From assembly GCA_026392555.1 (NCBI GenBank), contig JAPLBW010000155.1, forward strand, positions 1 through 7,221: a stretch of 7,221 nt of DNA, in the 5' to 3' direction. The stretch comes from Actinomycetota bacterium (lineage in GTDB: Bacteria; Actinomycetota; Actinomycetes; UBA12327). The notes beneath the pieces were generated by a model, which saw only the letters and a program-made list of their open reading frames with translations, did no database searches and was not told the DNA's origin. Numbering within the stretch: the stretch's first letter is position 1; the number at the start of each line of letters is the position of its first letter. This document shows, in pieces, positions 6,625-7,221 of the stretch. The translations under genes were made by a program, and so were the position numbers.

Positions 6625-6654
6625 TTGAAGCAACGCCTACGATAGGCGGATAAT
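6625..6654 (+). promoter_or_regulatory. Candidate sigma-70-type promoter of the PIG-L deacetylase gene
   Basis: TTGAAG (6625-6630, 4 of 6 to TTGACA) and GATAAT (6649-6654, 5 of 6 to TATAAT) are separated by 18 bases, giving a transcript start near 6661 and a leader of about 45 bases before the GTG at 6706. The spacer is almost wholly taken up by a dyad (6634-6648), which suggests a regulator binds between the two elements. Confidence 0.45.
6634..6648. repeat. Operator-like dyad CGCCTA-CGA-TAGGCG
   Basis: Two perfect 6-bp inverted arms around a 3-bp centre, lying exactly between the candidate -35 and -10 and ending next to the -10. It is in the shared region of two divergent genes, so one bound protein could affect both. 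Confidence 0.55.
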
Positions 6655-6677
6655 CAGCCATTTGGCCGTATCCGGGC

Positions 6678-6687
6678 GGGCGCGCCC
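6678..6687. repeat. 10-bp perfect palindrome GGGCGCGCCC in the leader of the deacetylase gene
   Basis: The palindrome is part of a slightly wider dyad with GCGGG (6676-6680) and CCCGC (6686-6690) arms. It lies 18 bases before the GTG start and could form a small GC hairpin in the leader or serve as a second protein site. It is GC-only sequence, so chance is possible. Confidence 0.4.
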
Positions 6688-6705
6688 CGCAGAAATGGGT
6701 CCGTT

Positions 6706-7221
6706 GTGATCACTGATGTCTCCCGAGCCCTTGTAGTGACGGCCCACCCTGATGACGTCGATTTCGGGGCCGGCGGGACTATCGCCTCGTGGGTGGCCGC
6801 TGGCATTGAAGTGACGTACTGCATTTGTACCGATGGTGGGGCCGGTGGAGCAGATAGAGAAGTCCCCCGGTCCGAAATTCCAGCCATCCGACGTGCTGAA
6901 CAAATCGCCGCCGCGAAGGTGTGTGGAGTCACCGATGTGCGCTTCTTGGGCTACCTCGATGGCGAGCTCGTTGTTTCACACGACTTGCGTCGTGACATTG
7001 TACGAGTGATACGTCAGGTGCAACCCGATCGAATGTTGATTCAATCTCCTGATCGCAACTGGGGACGCATTGGGGCATCACACCCCGATCACCTAGCTGC
7101 CGGCGAAGCAGCCATCCAGGCGATCTATCCCGACGCACGCAATCCCTTTGCGCATCCCGCCTTGCTCAATGACGAAGGCTTGGAAGCGTGGACCGTTCGC
7201 GAAGTGTGGCTCATGGCTGAT
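6706..7221 (+). CDS. PIG-L/LmbE family zinc deacetylase, 3' end cut by window
   Basis: Metal-dependent de-N-acetylase fold, as in MshB (mycothiol synthesis), Mca, BshB and sugar deacetylases; cytoplasmic. 172 residues are visible of a usual 240-300. AHPDD at 13-17 supplies zinc ligands H14 and D17 and catalytic D16; HPDH at 126-129 supplies H126 and third ligand H129. Other family marks are DFGAGGTIASW, CTDGGAGG, a REVPRSEIPAIRRAEQ helix, VRFLGYLDGEL and IQSPDRNW. The start is inferred as GTG 6706 (product MITDVSRALVV...): the frame is open back to 6646 but has no ATG, and the family begins a few residues before the AHPDD strand. A spaced Shine-Dalgarno is weak (GGG at 6697-6699). It is divergent from the secreted peptidase gene and shares its control region. 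Substrate cannot be assigned: the MshB/Mca role fits an actinobacterium, but other PIG-L proteins are common there. Confidence 0.9.
   Translation, partial: MITDVSRALVVTAHPDDVDFGAGGTIASWVAAGIEVTYCICTDGGAGGADREVPRSEIPAIRRAEQIAAAKVCGVTDVRFLGYLDGELVVSHDLRRDIVRVIRQVQPDRMLIQSPDRNWGRIGASHPDHLAAGEAAIQAIYPDARNPFAHPALLNDEGLEAWTVREVWLMAD

Noticed and set aside
1..7221. Mobile element, CRISPR array, tRNA/rRNA or defence system
   Set aside because: No transposase, integrase, terminal inverted repeats, regularly spaced repeats or structured RNA gene was seen; the genes are core or surface functions.

Overview
The window looks like ordinary chromosome of an actinobacterium (Actinomycetota) of moderate GC content. 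The evidence is the close actinobacterial character of SucC (opening MDLYEYQAKDLFAKYG), the secreted protein built from RVLDT-type beta repeats, the PIG-L/LmbE deacetylase and the use of GTG starts. I cannot name a genus; a free-living, perhaps metagenome-assembled, lineage is an inference.

Layout, left to right. (1) 1-911, minus: N-terminal two thirds or more of sucC, the beta subunit of succinyl-CoA synthetase (TCA cycle), cut by the window edge. (2) 912-1174: a divergent intergenic region with a 12-bp palindrome and a perfect 10-bp-stem hairpin. (3) 1175-1852, plus: an exported M23 (LytM-type) peptidoglycan endopeptidase. (4) 1849-4154, minus: a pcrA/uvrD-type helicase gene, complete in content but broken by an imperfect 41-bp tandem duplication that shifts the frame between helicase motifs III and IV. 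Its stop and that of the M23 gene lie in the same CTAG. (5) 4188-6599, minus: an 803-residue secreted protein with an N-terminal VanY/ARB-07466-like zinc peptidase domain, three beta-rich repeats and two C-terminal Ig-like domains. (6) 6600-6705: a divergent control region with a candidate promoter whose spacer is a dyad. (7) 6706-7221, plus: start of a PIG-L/LmbE zinc deacetylase, cut by the right edge.

The genes do not form one pathway. Two zinc-dependent, exported, probable peptidoglycan hydrolases flank a DNA-repair helicase, next to a central-metabolism operon and a GlcNAc-type deacetylase. This mix is what core actinobacterial chromosome looks like. I see no mobile element, CRISPR array, tRNA, rRNA or phage/defence cassette, and no gap longer than about 260 bases without a gene. 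The observation most worth following is the pcrA duplication. The two copies differ mostly at silent positions, which suggests either two strain haplotypes joined by an assembler or a real, old, disabling duplication.
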